From the NCBI GenBank assembly GCA_016165875.1, contig JABBOT010000014.1, positions 1,783,078-1,847,077 on the forward strand: DNA of 64,000 bases, written 5' to 3'. The notes under the pieces are model-generated. The model saw only the letters and a list, made by a program, of their open reading frames with translations. It searched no databases and was not told the origin of the DNA. The stretch comes from Acanthopleura granulata (Eukaryota > Mollusca > Polyplacophora > Chitonida > Chitonidae). The translations under genes and the position numbers were made by a program. Below, one piece after another: positions 38,801 through 43,790 of this stretch (positions within the stretch are counted from its first letter, which is position 1; each line of letters begins with the position of its first letter).

Positions 38801-40045
38801 GGAAATCTTTTGCTTTGTGTTAAGTGGTAATTCAAAAATGAATCCCTAGTTCAGATTAATTTTTCACTGACAGACATAGCAGATAATTTCCGGTTAAGGT
38901 ACCAATAATATTCACTTGCATCACCATGTTCAATTCACTTAAGCGCGAACTAAAATAATATAGACATGCAAAATTAACCAGCCATGCAGATAAATAAATA
39001 AATTCCTGTCCTGTAGTATAAATGAAATTACCTCTAGCTGAGTTGAATTTGATTTGGTATTCAAAAACATAACTGTTTCCCTGACTGAAACATTACGAAC
39101 TGTAATAAAATTTCAAAGCATTTTCACAAAATGTAAAAACAAGACTGAGCCAAATCAAAACGAAATACAAACATTCACTGATTTTTTGGTGCGCGGTTTA
39201 AGTTCGAACTTTTATGATAACGTGATAGCGCCTATTGGAGCAACCCAAATTGGAAATCACATGTGTATATAGTTTTACTGCCTCAACAAAGATTTAAAAT
39301 CTATACTTCGACTCTTTGTATATGGGTTTGTCTTTTGTCTCTGAGTAAGCCTGTTATCTATATTACACCTGTGGTCCACAAACGGTTGTCATCGACATGT
39401 ACCTATGCATTTCTCTGTTTGCTCTCATCAGGTGAAGCTCCGTTCTCTAAAATAAAGGGAAGCGAATTGGGCAAGAAACTGACTCAGGGCTATCGGCTTC
39501 CAAGACCAGAGTTCATGACAGACGAGTAAGTGGGATGTGCCTGCTACAAGGCAGCATACCTTGATAACCAGTCCCCGTTAACGGCTGATATTGAGTGTAG
39601 CTACGATATTCCAGTCGTCAAGTAACGGTTCCCTTCTCAATGCTCATTTCAATTTGTATGTTCTCTGTACAAGTTCAGTTTGTGGATTCAGCGTTACATC
39701 TGTTAATATGTATTGAATCGGAGATCTCCGGATGTGGCTTCCTCTCTAGTTCGCCTCCTGGTCTGGTTTCCTGGCCCAATAAACCTAAATACCTACATAT
39801 CAATGAATCGAAACATCATATGATTTTAGTACCTCGTAAAACCCCCCTGTCAATGTATCCATGAACTGACCATGACGCCTTGGATTTCCCGCAGGTACGA
39901 CATGCTGACCAAGAGATGTTGGAATCAGATGCCGGCGGATCGTCCGAGCTTTGTTACCCTGGTGAAGGAACAGTCCGTGCTGTTTGACGGCAGCGGGAAG
40001 CACTCGTCCTACTACGATAGCAGCCACCTCAAGAATTACTACTGA
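5802..40045 (+). CDS. EMI-EGF-FN3 receptor tyrosine pseudokinase (23 coding exons, 1241 aa)
   Basis: I joined 23 coding exons with GT-AG borders and matching phases: 5802-5884, 13644-13712, 13887-13981, 15150-15245, 16377-16472, 17105-17392, 19609-19744, 22378-22582, 24003-24218, 24808-25454, 26664-26781, 29160-29354, 29536-29572, 31242-31511, 32099-32137, 32779-32945, 33654-33849, 34274-34399, 36136-36296, 37047-37166, 38087-38207, 39432-39525, 39895-40045. They total 3726 nt with no internal stop. Predicted order: signal peptide 1-24, EMI 29-82, EGF-like 85-113 and 117-144, extracellular region to 850 with an FN3-like end (762-850), transmembrane helix 858-882, basic juxtamembrane segment, kinase-type domain about 948-1220, short tail. 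The fold resembles receptor tyrosine kinases (HRxLAARN, LPLKWMA, DVWSYG and CW-RP signatures), but catalytic residues are replaced, so a binding or scaffolding role at the plasma membrane is inferred. I do not recognise a named orthologue; Tie-like receptors share only a loose EGF-FN3-kinase order. The open frame over 23 exons argues against a dead gene. Confidence 0.9.
6937..7139 (+). repeat. SINE family A, first unit of a tandem duplication
   Basis: Has the B-box-like GTGAGCTCAAGTCC, the CTGCCAGCAACC block, the CATAATGCTGACCGC block and the AAAACACCAAT tail. A flank of about 90 bp and the SINE itself are repeated once at 279 bp distance. Confidence 0.85.
7229..7508 (+). repeat. SINE family A, second tandem unit with duplicated flank
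   Basis: Same order as the copy at 6937-7139, including the shared non-SINE flank that begins at TTTACTGGTGCAAAAA. Flank-plus-SINE duplication shows this was a segmental tandem duplication, not two insertions. Confidence 0.85.
8756..9412. repeat. (CATA)n/(CATC)n microsatellite, ~650 bp
   Basis: Near-pure tetranucleotide CATA with frequent CATC and CATT variants. It keeps long frames open on both strands because the period is not a multiple of three and stop codons rarely arise; none is a gene. Confidence 0.98.
9967..10085 (+). mobile_element. MITE family C, half copy
   Basis: Matches one terminal inverted repeat of the complete copy at 16646-16940: AAACGCAGTCAxATGTT, GTATGGTGG, then AGTGACGTCA. 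The other arm is not seen. Confidence 0.6.
10261..10361. repeat. Short tandem repeat, about 3 units
   Basis: Three imperfect units of 30-40 bp sharing GAATGxAACAGAACTACxCG and a following TACACATGTAC-type stretch. Non-coding. Confidence 0.6.
12441..12492. repeat. Family E motif, copy 2
   Basis: Shares ACGCGACATCGGCA, TTTCAGCCATAT and GTGGCGA with the copy at 143-200. Confidence 0.55.
13644..13712 (+). CDS. Exon 2: first part of EMI domain
   Basis: The exon starts after TTACAG and ends at GTGAGA. Translation in the phase given by exon 1 begins with Asn-Asn-Val-Cys, the usual opening of an EMI domain, followed by Ser-Tyr-Glu and a second cysteine (residues 28-50). Another frame is also open here, so the call depends on phase and on the EMI pattern shared with the next exon. 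It has no ATG near its start. Confidence 0.72.
13887..13981 (+). CDS. Exon 3: second part of EMI domain
   Basis: The segment encodes a Cys-Cys-Arg-Tyr start and the diagnostic EMI end Cys-Cys-Ala-Gly-Trp with a further Asn-Gly-Asp-Arg-Cys (residues 51-82). The acceptor is the TAG at 13884-13886; a second AG at 13911-13912 would break the frame with exon 2. The donor GTAAGT is strong. The intron separating exons 2 and 3 is only 174 bp. The EMI domain runs directly into the EGF of exon 4, as in MEGF/Draper-type proteins. Confidence 0.8.
14092..14339 (-). repeat. SINE family A, diverged
   Basis: Antisense copy in intron 3: TTTTACGCCG near its start, CCCACGACCATCCGCAG in the body, and the reverse complement of the tRNA-like head near its end (GTTAACCAGTCAGCC). 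Well below the similarity of the copies at 30605 and 43791. Confidence 0.75.
14588..14747 (+). repeat. SINE family A, partial
   Basis: Sense-strand body and tail: GTTGTGGTTTTCCC, GCATAATGCTGGTCGC, AAATGAAATATTCTTCAGTA. The head is not recognisable. Together with 14092-14339 it forms an inverted SINE pair in intron 3. Confidence 0.7.
15150..15245 (+). CDS. Exon 4: EGF-like domain 1
   Basis: A symmetric phase 1-1 exon of 96 nt, the classic shape for an EGF module. It holds six cysteines in the order CxxxC, NGGxC, PNxC, C, PPGFxGxxC (residues 84-114). The acceptor is TTTTCCAG and the donor is GTAAGC. It contains neither calcium-binding Asp/Asn residues at the front nor a hydroxylation consensus that I can see. 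Confidence 0.93.
16080..16213. repeat. Interleaved inverted repeats in intron 4
   Basis: Four arms alternate: CTCGACCTTTC (16080-16090) pairs with 16173-16183, and an exact 18-bp GAGCATGGAAGCTGATAG (16119-16136) pairs with 16196-16213. A third pair (CGAGGTAG at 16101 and CTACCTCG at 16161) nests inside the first. The order A-B-A'-B' is that of a pseudoknot. Confidence 0.8.
16377..16472 (+). CDS. Exon 5: EGF-like domain 2
   Basis: A second symmetric 96-nt, phase 1-1 exon with six cysteines (residues 116-146). The spacing is compact and atypical: the last loop is Lys-His-Gly-Gly rather than the usual PPGFxG. Its equal length and phase to exon 4 suggest exon duplication followed by divergence. 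Acceptor TTGCAG, donor GTAGGT. Confidence 0.88.
16646..16940. mobile_element. MITE-like foldback element, family C, complete copy
   Basis: Imperfect terminal inverted repeats of about 85 bp (16646-16732 and 16851-16940) around a ~118-bp core; the arms share GATAAAGTGGTTCACCAG and TGGTGGGTT. No coding capacity, so transposition would have depended on an enzyme made elsewhere. It lies in intron 5. A related element is at 59483-59790. Confidence 0.82.
17105..17392 (+). CDS. Exon 6: extracellular stalk and beta-rich region
   Basis: The exon encodes residues 147-242 and opens with a Glu/Pro/Thr-rich linker. It carries N-glycosylation sequons (Asn-Tyr-Ser, Asn-Ala-Thr, Asn-Val-Ser) and a Pro-rich Tyr-Pro-Pro-Arg-Pro stretch that precedes a predicted beta strand. 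It is phase 1-1. I recognise no named domain. The acceptor is ATACAG and the donor GTGAGT. Confidence 0.9.
17441..17830. repeat. Diverged tandem duplication in intron 6
   Basis: ACCAACTxCGTACG plus CAGTTGAGTxxAGTTG at 17447 recurs near 17703, about 260 bp apart, followed in both by a CxCGTxxAxGCC-AGCTTTA block. The second unit is shorter. Starts just after the exon 6 donor. Confidence 0.6.
18624..18760 (+). repeat. SINE family A, 5'-truncated
   Basis: Body and tail in sense orientation in intron 6 (GGTCGTGGATTTCCCCCGGG, CCGTAATGCTGGCC, AAGTATTCTTGAGTA, CAAATAAAT). Confidence 0.85.
18778..19395. repeat. Interspersed repeat D, copy 1
   Basis: Runs collinear with 60706-61203: shared blocks include the CTGTGATATA and CAAAAAATGATG start, GCATGGAxGGxxTGGxATGG in the middle and GxACAGTTxACCTTTAA at the end. 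Copy 1 has an extra ~190 bp (about 18885-19075). No coding frame, so the class is unknown. Confidence 0.75.
19609..19744 (+). CDS. Exon 7: extracellular region
   Basis: This 136-nt exon fills the phase gap separating exons 6 and 8 (1 to 2). It encodes residues 243-287, with two cysteines flanking an acidic loop (Pro-Cys-Glu-Asp and Leu-Tyr-Cys-Arg-Val-Asp-Ala-Gly). The acceptor is TTAACAG and the donor an ideal GTAAGT. No ATG lies in frame at its start, so an ORF scan from ATG misses it. Confidence 0.88.
20535..20804 (-). pseudogene. Ty3/gypsy retrotransposon fragment, RT to RNase H junction
   Basis: An 89-codon frame on the minus strand matches the thumb/RNase H junction of Ty3/gypsy polyproteins: [28 protein letters not shown], then Phe-Ile-Ile-Asp-Thr and Val-Leu-Ser-Gln-Val. 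It ends at a TAA, after which a faint Val-Thr-Ala-Tyr-Glu-Ser-Lys continues in the same frame before more stops. No LTRs seen; an old, dead fragment in intron 7. Confidence 0.78.
20811..20985 (-). repeat. SINE family A, head-truncated
   Basis: Starts with a TTTATTTATT tail, then GTTTTACGCCGTACTTAAG, AGCATTATGGTGGGAGGAAA and CCCATGACCATCCGC. The tRNA-like head is missing. It directly abuts the gypsy fragment. Confidence 0.9.
21747..22013 (+). pseudogene. LINE ORF2 C-terminal remnant with CCHC motif
   Basis: An 88-codon frame containing Cys-Lys-Leu-Cys-x7-His-x4-Cys followed by Phe-Trp, the zinc-knuckle pattern found at the end of many non-LTR retrotransposon ORF2 proteins. No reverse transcriptase is visible upstream. 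It lies in intron 7 and would be a 5'-truncated fossil. The call rests on one motif. Confidence 0.5.
22378..22582 (+). CDS. Exon 8: extracellular region
   Basis: Residues 288-356. The segment has charged, alternating beta-strand character and a Cys pair (Phe-His-Cys and Arg-Ser-Cys-Thr). An N-glycosylation sequon Asn-Arg-Ser is present. The acceptor is TTTTAG and the donor GTGCGT (weaker); the exon ends in phase 0, matching exon 9. No named domain is recognised. Confidence 0.88.
22855..23368. repeat. Diverged ~29-30 bp minisatellite in intron 8
   Basis: About 17 imperfect units with core TGCACGTAACGACGT and an AT-rich TAxTATATTxTGCC half. It keeps partial ORFs open on both strands but is not coding. 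The core includes CGTAACGACGT, close to a cAMP-response-like TGACG site; any role is speculative. Confidence 0.88.
24003..24218 (+). CDS. Exon 9: extracellular beta-sandwich segment
   Basis: Exactly 72 codons in phase 0-0 (residues 357-428). It reads as one half of a fibronectin-like or cadherin-like sandwich: [11 protein letters not shown] then a Val-Phe-Arg-Leu strand, ending in Tyr-Ser-Ile-Tyr-Leu-Gln, which continues into exon 10. The donor GTCTCT is non-ideal but the continuity of strand and phase supports it. Confidence 0.86.
24219..26663. other. Introns 9 and 10, no extra features seen
   Basis: Apart from exon 10 (24808-25454) this is AT-rich sequence without recognisable repeats or ORFs. 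Minus-strand frames overlapping exon 10 are shadows. Confidence 0.5.
24808..25454 (+). CDS. Exon 10: large extracellular exon
   Basis: The largest exon, 215 codons (residues 429-643). It starts with Val-Ser-Asp-Arg-Ala-Asn-Asn, completing the strand of exon 9, and later repeats the same kind of module (Val-Arg-Gly-Ser-Asp-Val-Leu-Gly-Asn). One Cys pair (Lys-Ser-Cys-Glu and Thr-Val-Cys-Ile) and an Asn-Leu-Thr sequon are visible. The pattern suggests two tandem sandwich domains, but I cannot name the family. Acceptor TTCCAG, donor GTAAAG. Confidence 0.92.
26664..26781 (+). CDS. Exon 11: extracellular segment
   Basis: Residues 644-683. The Ser-Gly-Ile-Arg-Glu-Val-Arg-Trp motif mirrors the Ser-Gly-Ile-Asp-Arg-Tyr motif of exon 9 and probably opens another sandwich module. 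An Asn-Ala-Thr sequon lies near the end. Acceptor TTGTCAG, donor GTATGG. Confidence 0.85.
26938..27194 (-). repeat. SINE family A, near full-length
   Basis: Antisense copy in intron 11: ATTTATTTATTTG tail, CATTATGGTGGGAGGAAACC, a short internal duplication of CATTATGGTGGGAG, GGCCGGAGAGGAAGCCAGCA, and the reverse complement of the tRNA-like head ending in GGCCAGGGAGGCCCCC. Confidence 0.9.
27195..29159. other. Rest of intron 11, nothing firm
   Basis: A 91-codon plus ORF at 27602-27877 has no recognisable domain. The stretch 27840-27970 resembles a mollusc-type repeat but I cannot assign it. An AT dinucleotide run lies at 28459-28474. Confidence 0.35.
29160..29354 (+). CDS. Exon 12: cysteine-rich extracellular segment
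   Basis: 65 codons in phase 0-0 (residues 684-748) with five cysteines, including Cys-Asp-Cys. It ends in [10 protein letters not shown], the typical F-strand pattern of an FN3/Ig-like sandwich, so it likely completes the module begun in exon 11. No ATG near its start. Acceptor TTCACCAG, donor GTAAAT. Confidence 0.9.
29536..29572 (+). CDS. Exon 13: 12-codon micro-exon
   Basis: A 37-nt exon with acceptor ACTTCAG and donor GTAAGT. It takes the frame from phase 0 to phase 1, as exons 12 and 14 require, and encodes residues 749-760 (Leu-Asn-Asn-Val-Ala-Asp start), a linker leading to the FN3-like domain. It is supported mainly by splice sites and phase. Confidence 0.78.
29609..29945 (+). repeat. 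Family B partial copy with internal 65-bp duplication
   Basis: Shares family B blocks (TTCTTGTGGTAGGGCGAGCC, GCAGCAACTTGTACCATTTT). The front is doubled: GCCGAxTGTATATGTATG occurs at 29613 and 29673. The end (29880-29940) reads as the reverse complement of a tRNA-like head (AACCGAGGCGGC). Confidence 0.6.
30215..30300 (+). mobile_element. Possible MITE family C fragment
   Basis: CTGTGGTGGGACATAGGAACCATAT followed by GACGTCA resembles one arm of family C, but similarity is low. Confidence 0.35.
30605..30883 (-). repeat. SINE family A, full-length
   Basis: The copy runs from an ATTTATTTA tail to the reverse complement of the tRNA-like head, including inverted A box and B box (GACTTGAACTCACAGCG; AACCGACTGAGCCACGGAGG). 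Antisense to the receptor in intron 13. Good reference copy. Confidence 0.95.
31242..31511 (+). CDS. Exon 14: membrane-proximal FN3-like domain
   Basis: Residues 761-850 form an FN3-like module: Ala-Pro-x-x-Phe opening, Ala-Thr-Ile-Thr-Trp B strand, Ala-Ile-Gln-Val-Ala-Tyr-Arg-Pro C strand and a late Tyr-x-x-Tyr-x-Ile-x-Val strand. Phase 1-1, as is common for FN3 exons. Two cysteines (Ser-Cys-Tyr and Arg-Cys-Thr) may form an extra disulfide. Donor GTGAGA. Confidence 0.92.
31550..31604 (-). repeat. SINE family A, tail-end fragment
   Basis: GGTGTTTTACGCCGTACTCA and then AAGAATAATTCGATTATACG: only the 3' end of the SINE, lying 38 bp after the exon 14 donor. Confidence 0.85.
32099..32137 (+). 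CDS. Exon 15: start of transmembrane segment
   Basis: A 39-nt, phase 1-1 exon (residues 851-863) that encodes Cys-Tyr-Thr-Ala-Ser-Glu followed by Ile-Ala-Gly-Ile-Val-Ile, the first third of the membrane helix. The intron cuts the helix after Ile863. Acceptor TATCCAG, donor GTATGC. Confidence 0.85.
   Translation, partial: CVTQHPRSLALL
32138..33653. other. Introns 15 and 16, little to note
   Basis: Around 32551-32660 a fragment resembles family B in reverse (CCATGTCTGGTGTCTTC). Otherwise AT-rich sequence apart from exon 16. Confidence 0.4.
32779..32945 (+). CDS. Exon 16: transmembrane helix and basic juxtamembrane
   Basis: The exon gives Gly864 and then a long Leu/Ile/Val/Ala run to Trp882, completing a helix of about 25 residues (858-882). 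The next 37 residues contain about 14 Arg/Lys, a strong stop-transfer and inner-membrane signal. Acceptor TCTCAG, donor GTAAGT. Ends in phase 0. Confidence 0.95.
33654..33849 (+). CDS. Exon 17: kinase N-lobe, degenerate glycine loop, beta-3 Lys
   Basis: Residues 920-984. Tyr929 and Tyr931 lie in the juxtamembrane segment. The nucleotide loop reads Ala956-Glu-Gly958-Arg-Phe-Ala961-Arg-Val963, where an active kinase has Gly at all three key places. The beta-3 lysine is kept (Val-Ala-Ala-Lys981). Acceptor TTTCAG, donor GTAAGT. Confidence 0.95.
34274..34399 (+). CDS. Exon 18: alpha-C helix and beta-4
   Basis: Residues 985-1026. The alpha-C helix reads [10 protein letters not shown] (995-1004), then [10 protein letters not shown], the usual HxNVVxxxGA block. 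The glutamate that should salt-bridge Lys981 is absent; Lys1000 or Ala999 stands there, depending on the one-residue alignment shift. Acceptor TTCCAG, donor GTAAGT. Confidence 0.94.
34590..34765. mobile_element. 176-bp hairpin insertion with 12-bp target-site duplication
   Basis: A perfect 37-bp inverted repeat (34634-34670 and 34729-34765) brackets a 58-bp loop that itself holds a small hairpin (CAAGTGATAACACTTG). The segment is flanked by an exact 12-bp direct repeat TAGGGAATTATT (34578-34589 and 34766-34777). The right edge coincides with the end of the hairpin arm; the left edge is 44 bp outside the left arm. Probably a foldback or twin-primed insertion in intron 18. Confidence 0.82.
35458..35671 (-). 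repeat. SINE family A, internally deleted
   Basis: Antisense copy in intron 18 with tail (TATTTATTTATTATTTGAAT), ACACGACGGCGGTCAG, CCCACGACCATCCGCAGGTT, and head end (TCGACCACGGAGGCC); about 50 bp of the body are missing. Confidence 0.88.
36136..36296 (+). CDS. Exon 19: hinge, alpha-D and alpha-E
   Basis: Residues 1027-1080. The hinge is Met-Leu-Leu-Glu-Phe-Cys with Leu1033 as gatekeeper, then Gly-Thr-Leu-Lys-Asn-Trp-Leu (alpha-D) and Val-Ala-Gln-Gly-Met-Glu-Tyr-Leu-Ala (alpha-E), all normal for receptor tyrosine kinases. Acceptor CGTCAG, donor GTAAGT, ends in phase 0. Confidence 0.95.
36297..38086. other. Introns 19 and 20, no extra gene
   Basis: Besides exon 20 only AT-rich sequence. Near 36818 TTTAACGCCACACTCAAGAA suggests a repeat tail of the family E/A type. 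Confidence 0.4.
37047..37166 (+). CDS. Exon 20: altered catalytic loop and DFG
   Basis: Residues 1081-1120. The catalytic loop is His-Arg-Lys1085-Leu-Ala-Ala-Arg-Asn1090: the receptor-type LAARN remains but the catalytic base Asp is Lys. The magnesium motif DFG is Gly1103-Phe-Gly. The following activation segment is acidic and has no tyrosine. Acceptor TTACAG, donor GTATAA, phase 0-0. Confidence 0.95.
38087..38207 (+). CDS. Exon 21: P+1 loop and alpha-F
   Basis: Residues 1121-1160. Leu-Pro-Leu-Lys-Trp-Met-Ala is the tyrosine-kinase P+1 signature, but APE is Ala-Val-Glu. An insert rich in Lys/Asn/Ser follows, then Asp-Val-Trp-Ser-Tyr-Gly and Val-Val-Trp-Glu-Val-Phe (alpha-F), well conserved. 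Acceptor CTACAG, donor GTAGGT. Confidence 0.95.
38247..38394 (+). repeat. SINE family A, 5'-truncated
   Basis: Sense copy beginning 40 bp after the exon 21 donor: GTCCGCCAGCATCCTGCGGA, CCACCATGATGCTGGCCGCC, GTATAAGTTAAATATTCTTG, AATAAATATATAAATAAA. Confidence 0.93.
38411..38660. repeat. Three diverged units carrying GTAGGTATG
   Basis: Units of roughly 65-110 bp share GTACC-xxx-AGATC/TTGTC, GGAxCATTTAGC and, at 38464 and 38640, GTAGGTATGG, the same string as the authentic exon 21 donor at 38208. Probably a tandem duplication that copied the splice-site region. Confidence 0.5.
39432..39525 (+). CDS. Exon 22: kinase C-lobe, alpha-G
   Basis: Residues 1161-1191: Gly-Glu-Ala-Pro-Phe then [10 protein letters not shown], the familiar G-x-x-P-[FY] and GYRLPRP blocks. 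Acceptor ATCAG, donor GTAAGT. Confidence 0.94.
39895..40045 (+). CDS. Exon 23: kinase C-lobe end, tyrosine tail, stop
   Basis: Residues 1192-1241. Cys-Trp-Asn-x5-Arg-Pro-Ser-Phe is the conserved C-lobe motif, with a last helix ending near Phe1222. The 19-residue tail holds Tyr1231-Tyr1232 and a terminal Tyr1240-Tyr1241, possible SH2/PTB docking sites. TGA stop at 40043-40045. Acceptor CCGCAG. Confidence 0.95.
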
Positions 40046-40390
40046 GATGTGCATGTGGACACGCCATTCTACACACCACCATGCACCAGAAATTTTGGAC
40101 AAATCATACAAACTTCAAGTTGTGTGGAATTTGGAAAATCTAACTTGTTTTAACGAATGTGAGGTCACTGCTAACAGTCATTCGGCTTTCAGAATGCTTC
40201 ATCTGTGAATATTAATTCCCCTCGAATTTAAATTGTACTAAGCAGGGAGTGTTTTAGTGTTAAAATGAAATCTTCATTGTATTTACTTTGAACTATTACA
40301 ACTCCTGGAAAAACGAACCGTCTGCTTGGTAACCTTTATCCTTAAGAGTCTGACTCATTCTTCGAATTAAACTCCGCTACAATGTATGAA
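40046..40390 (+). promoter_or_regulatory. Probable 3' UTR with ATTAAA poly(A) signal
   Basis: After the receptor stop codon the sequence is AT-rich and shows no open frame. An ATTAAA at 40366-40371 is the first recognisable polyadenylation signal. Others (41166, 42064) lie farther away, so the end of the transcript is uncertain. Confidence 0.3.
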
Positions 40391-43146
40391 CTTAGCTTTA
40401 ATACGAGAAATTCTTGGTCAGTTTTGCCCTTGAGACTTTAATACTTCCCTCAGGTTGCAAAGATTCATATGCGGGCGTCCACATGTAAAAGTTGTTGTAG
40501 GAAGGTCTTTAAACCTCCGTAGGCCATTTTATCGAAGTCAAATATCTTTTTATGCCTAAGAGATCTACTTTGGTGACAAAACATCTGTGTCTTAAAAGCA
40601 AGGCGAACTGATAAAAACTGGGATAGTCTGAATTGCTTTCCTAATTGTGAAAATATTTTAGCGTATTAAAACCCACGTTGTACGTTTGGTCAGAGTATAT
40701 GGAAACAAAATATTTCTGTCCCTTCTGTCCATTCCCCTGGTGTGACTTCAAACACGAACACATGACGTCATCAATCACTGGCGTGTTCCACAAATGACGC
40801 TCCCTTTCAAACGCTCTTGACGTCATCTCAGTATAAATGCCTTACACAGCGTCACATCTGCCTGATTCAATATCATGCAGGGAATATCATCACGTTACAT
40901 CAGGAAAATTTTACGGACACAGCCGAAGATTTTGTTTTTCAAGGAATCTTCAGTAACATGGATTGAATAGTCTTATTCATCAAAATCTTTTTGAAACGCG
41001 GTGTTAGGCTTACTAGGTAGAACTTCTTTCATATCACTGTATTATTTCAACGCAGCTTGTATTCTGACTAGAGTGGCACTTTAAAACTGACCATAAATGA
41101 CTAAAATCATTGGACCAATTATGCTATATCTTCTGATAATGAATTTACTGCATTTTTGGAACTACATTAAAGCAATTTATTCTGCATAGCGCGATTCAGT
41201 TTTTTTTCTTACTTTGTTATATTCTTGCCGATTTAGGGACATGACCTGATACAGTTTCTATAATTCACCAGGCTCATCTCTTCACATTTGTGATAGCACA
41301 GGCTCTGTCAGAGCTTTAGTACCAGTAGGTATATTTTATATGGATGTGAATTTTGTAAGTTCTTTTAACGTTTTTGTAATGTTTCTATTTAATTATATCT
41401 GTGTTATACAGGAATTCATTCAATTCATTTTCTGTAAATATTTTACTCGATAATGTTCCACATGAATATTTTAGAGTATTTCTGTGTGTTTCGTAGGATA
41501 CAAAAAGTTGTTCGTAGATAAAGCCAGATACCGCAAAAATGGCTTTGCTGCAGTAATAGCGAGTCACTCCGGCGGCCTACGCATAGCAAATCGATATCTC
41601 TTTTAACCATATTCGTAGATTTATATATTGCCATTCACCGAAATATTCACTTTTGCCCTTCAAACACAAAAATTGTATCTTAGTTAGAGCTTCGAAGAAA
41701 CATAAACGTATTAATGAGGTTGTTTCTATACTCGATATAACCATTATGTTAATTTGTATATTCACTGGTTTGATGTCAGTTGTGAAGCTATATAGTGTCT
41801 TTCTTACTTCAGAACTAGAAGCAGCGGATCGTGGCTCATTGGAAGTGTTTGTAACTCATAATCTATGCCAAACACAGGGTGCGGGTTCAAATCTCGTTAT
41901 GGACGTTAACGTAGACGGCGATACCATTCAATACCATTCTAAATTCAGATGAAAGTATTTGCAAATATGCTTTAATTTTTGGCACGGTGGGTATTTGGGA
42001 CCAACTTTTGGCATTTATGGTTGTTGCCTAATAATGTTCTAAATAACAATGTCATTCATGTCTAATAAATTTAATTGAATGTAAATTTGTGAAATATCCA
42101 AGCATGTGCATTTAACCTGATAATATTAATGAGAATATCAAAAACATAAATATGATCCAAATCGAGAATGAACTCGTCTGAAAGCTTAAAACGACAAATT
42201 CTAGGGCAAAAATATGTATTAAACATTTGTAACATCCTCATTGATAACATTATTACAGAAAGACTACATATATACCACAAGGTGGTCCCAAATAACCACC
42301 ATATAAAAATTATTTTCATGTGTCTTTTCTCCTTCAATAAAAATCGAAAAAAATATTCAAGACCACATTTACAACTAACCTTTTGCTCGCTTTCTTCTGA
42401 TCTTTACGTGCTTTTATGTTTTCTTCACCTTTGAGCCAAAGCTTATACTTGCGATTCTCCTTATGTAATATGTTTATCTTTTATAAATATATATATATAT
42501 ATATATATAGGTATATATTGTTAAGTAAAAATAATGATACCAGTATGTCACCGGCCAATAGAAATTGACACTGTATGCTGCTTTATGGAAATTTATAAAA
42601 ATTATGTAAATGTCTACTAAAAAGGGTAATTTTTATATGTTTATTTTCTAATAAAACGGTGATTTTCATATCCTAAATGGGTGATAAAGTTGTTATTTTT
42701 GTTATTTTCTGTATATATGTGAATCTGTTTTAGTGTTCTAAAGTTGAACAAAGTGGGGATATTTGCGTGAAAAATTTCGATCTTTATGTTGTCCTTTTGC
42801 TGCTGGAATTGTGGGCTTCAACAAAGGATAGTCGGTTCTAGCAGTCTTCATCGGGACCTGTAAGGTGGAGCTATTCAGAATACATTCCGGAATATGTCCA
42901 ATAAAATCACTATTTCATATCCGATTAATCTACGCCTTATAGAAGTTTATGAAGCGTTGTTATGGGGTCCGTTGTACAAAGCTGTGGCAACACTACTTGA
43001 TGCGCAGTTACCGTGGTGACATGTCTTTTCACTGTACATGTGTTGTCATGGGTTTCACGCCAATCGCAACTTTTCCAAACTGGGTGTAAATTACCTCAGA
43101 GATAAGTCGTCATCGTAATCAATTGCACACTCTTCGTAAAATTGAC
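40391..43146. other. Intergenic, no gene recognised
   Basis: AT-rich. A tRNA-like B box (GGGTTCAAATCTCG) near 41883-41896 suggests an old SINE of another family at about 41820-41930. An (AT)n run lies at 42489-42510. Confidence 0.45.
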
Positions 43147-43331
43147 GGGGCCTCCGTGGCTCAGGGGGTTAGCTCTACGGTCCCGTGCCTCTCATCAATG
43201 CGGTCACTGTGAGTTCCAGCCCTAGGCCAGCTTCCTCTTCGGCCTGCGGATGGTCGTGGGTTTCTGCAGGCCCTGTCCGGTTTCCTCCCACCATAATGCA
43301 ATTCGCCGTGGTAATATTCTTGAATACTGCC
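43147..43331 (+). repeat. SINE family A with tRNA-like head
   Basis: Begins GGGGCCTCCGTGGCTCAGG (A-box-like TGGCTCAG...GG) and has a B-box-like GTGAGTTCCAGCCC, then TGCGGATGGTCGTGGGTTTC and TTTCCTCCCACCATAATGC. The tail is lost. Confidence 0.92.
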
Positions 43332-43676
43332 ATTGTATTGGCTCTATATTTGGATGAAAACATCTGTTCAAAAAGTATATACTGTACTCAACTTTAGTGA
43401 AACATACAATTTGAGTGTAAGCTAACTATTATTATTTTCGATTACATTTTCAAAAAATTACAATGCTATGAATGCGACTTAAATAGCAAGTAATGATAAA
43501 AATGAAATAAGCAATGCCCTGCAAGAGAAATTAATTAGATCTGAAAACACAACCTCGTGTTTTTTTTTATTAATAAATTATTATTAATTTTTTTATTTAA
43601 ATGCCCCTCAGATGTTTTGATTCTAACGTGGGTTTTATGGACATCATTATGGTTGTCGCCAATGATATCATACAGA

Positions 43677-43761
43677 TTGTCCGGGTTTCCCCCGGCTGCT
43701 CTCACCATAACGCTATCCATTCAGTCAATCAAATAAATAAACAAATAAATAAATAAATAAA
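43677..43761 (+). repeat. SINE family A, 3' part
   Basis: GTCCGGGTTTCCCCCGGCTG, TCTCACCATAACGCT and an AAATAAATAAAT tail. It faces the next copy tail to tail at 29 bp distance. Confidence 0.85.
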
Positions 43762-43790
43762 ACAGCTATATATAGTCACATTCACGAAGT

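Noticed and set aside
33654..40045. Active receptor tyrosine kinase
   Set aside because: Both aspartates of HRD and DFG are replaced, with further losses in the glycine loop and alpha-C.
43147..43240. tRNA gene
   Set aside because: A- and B-box-like motifs belong to the SINE head; no complete cloverleaf or anticodon stem.
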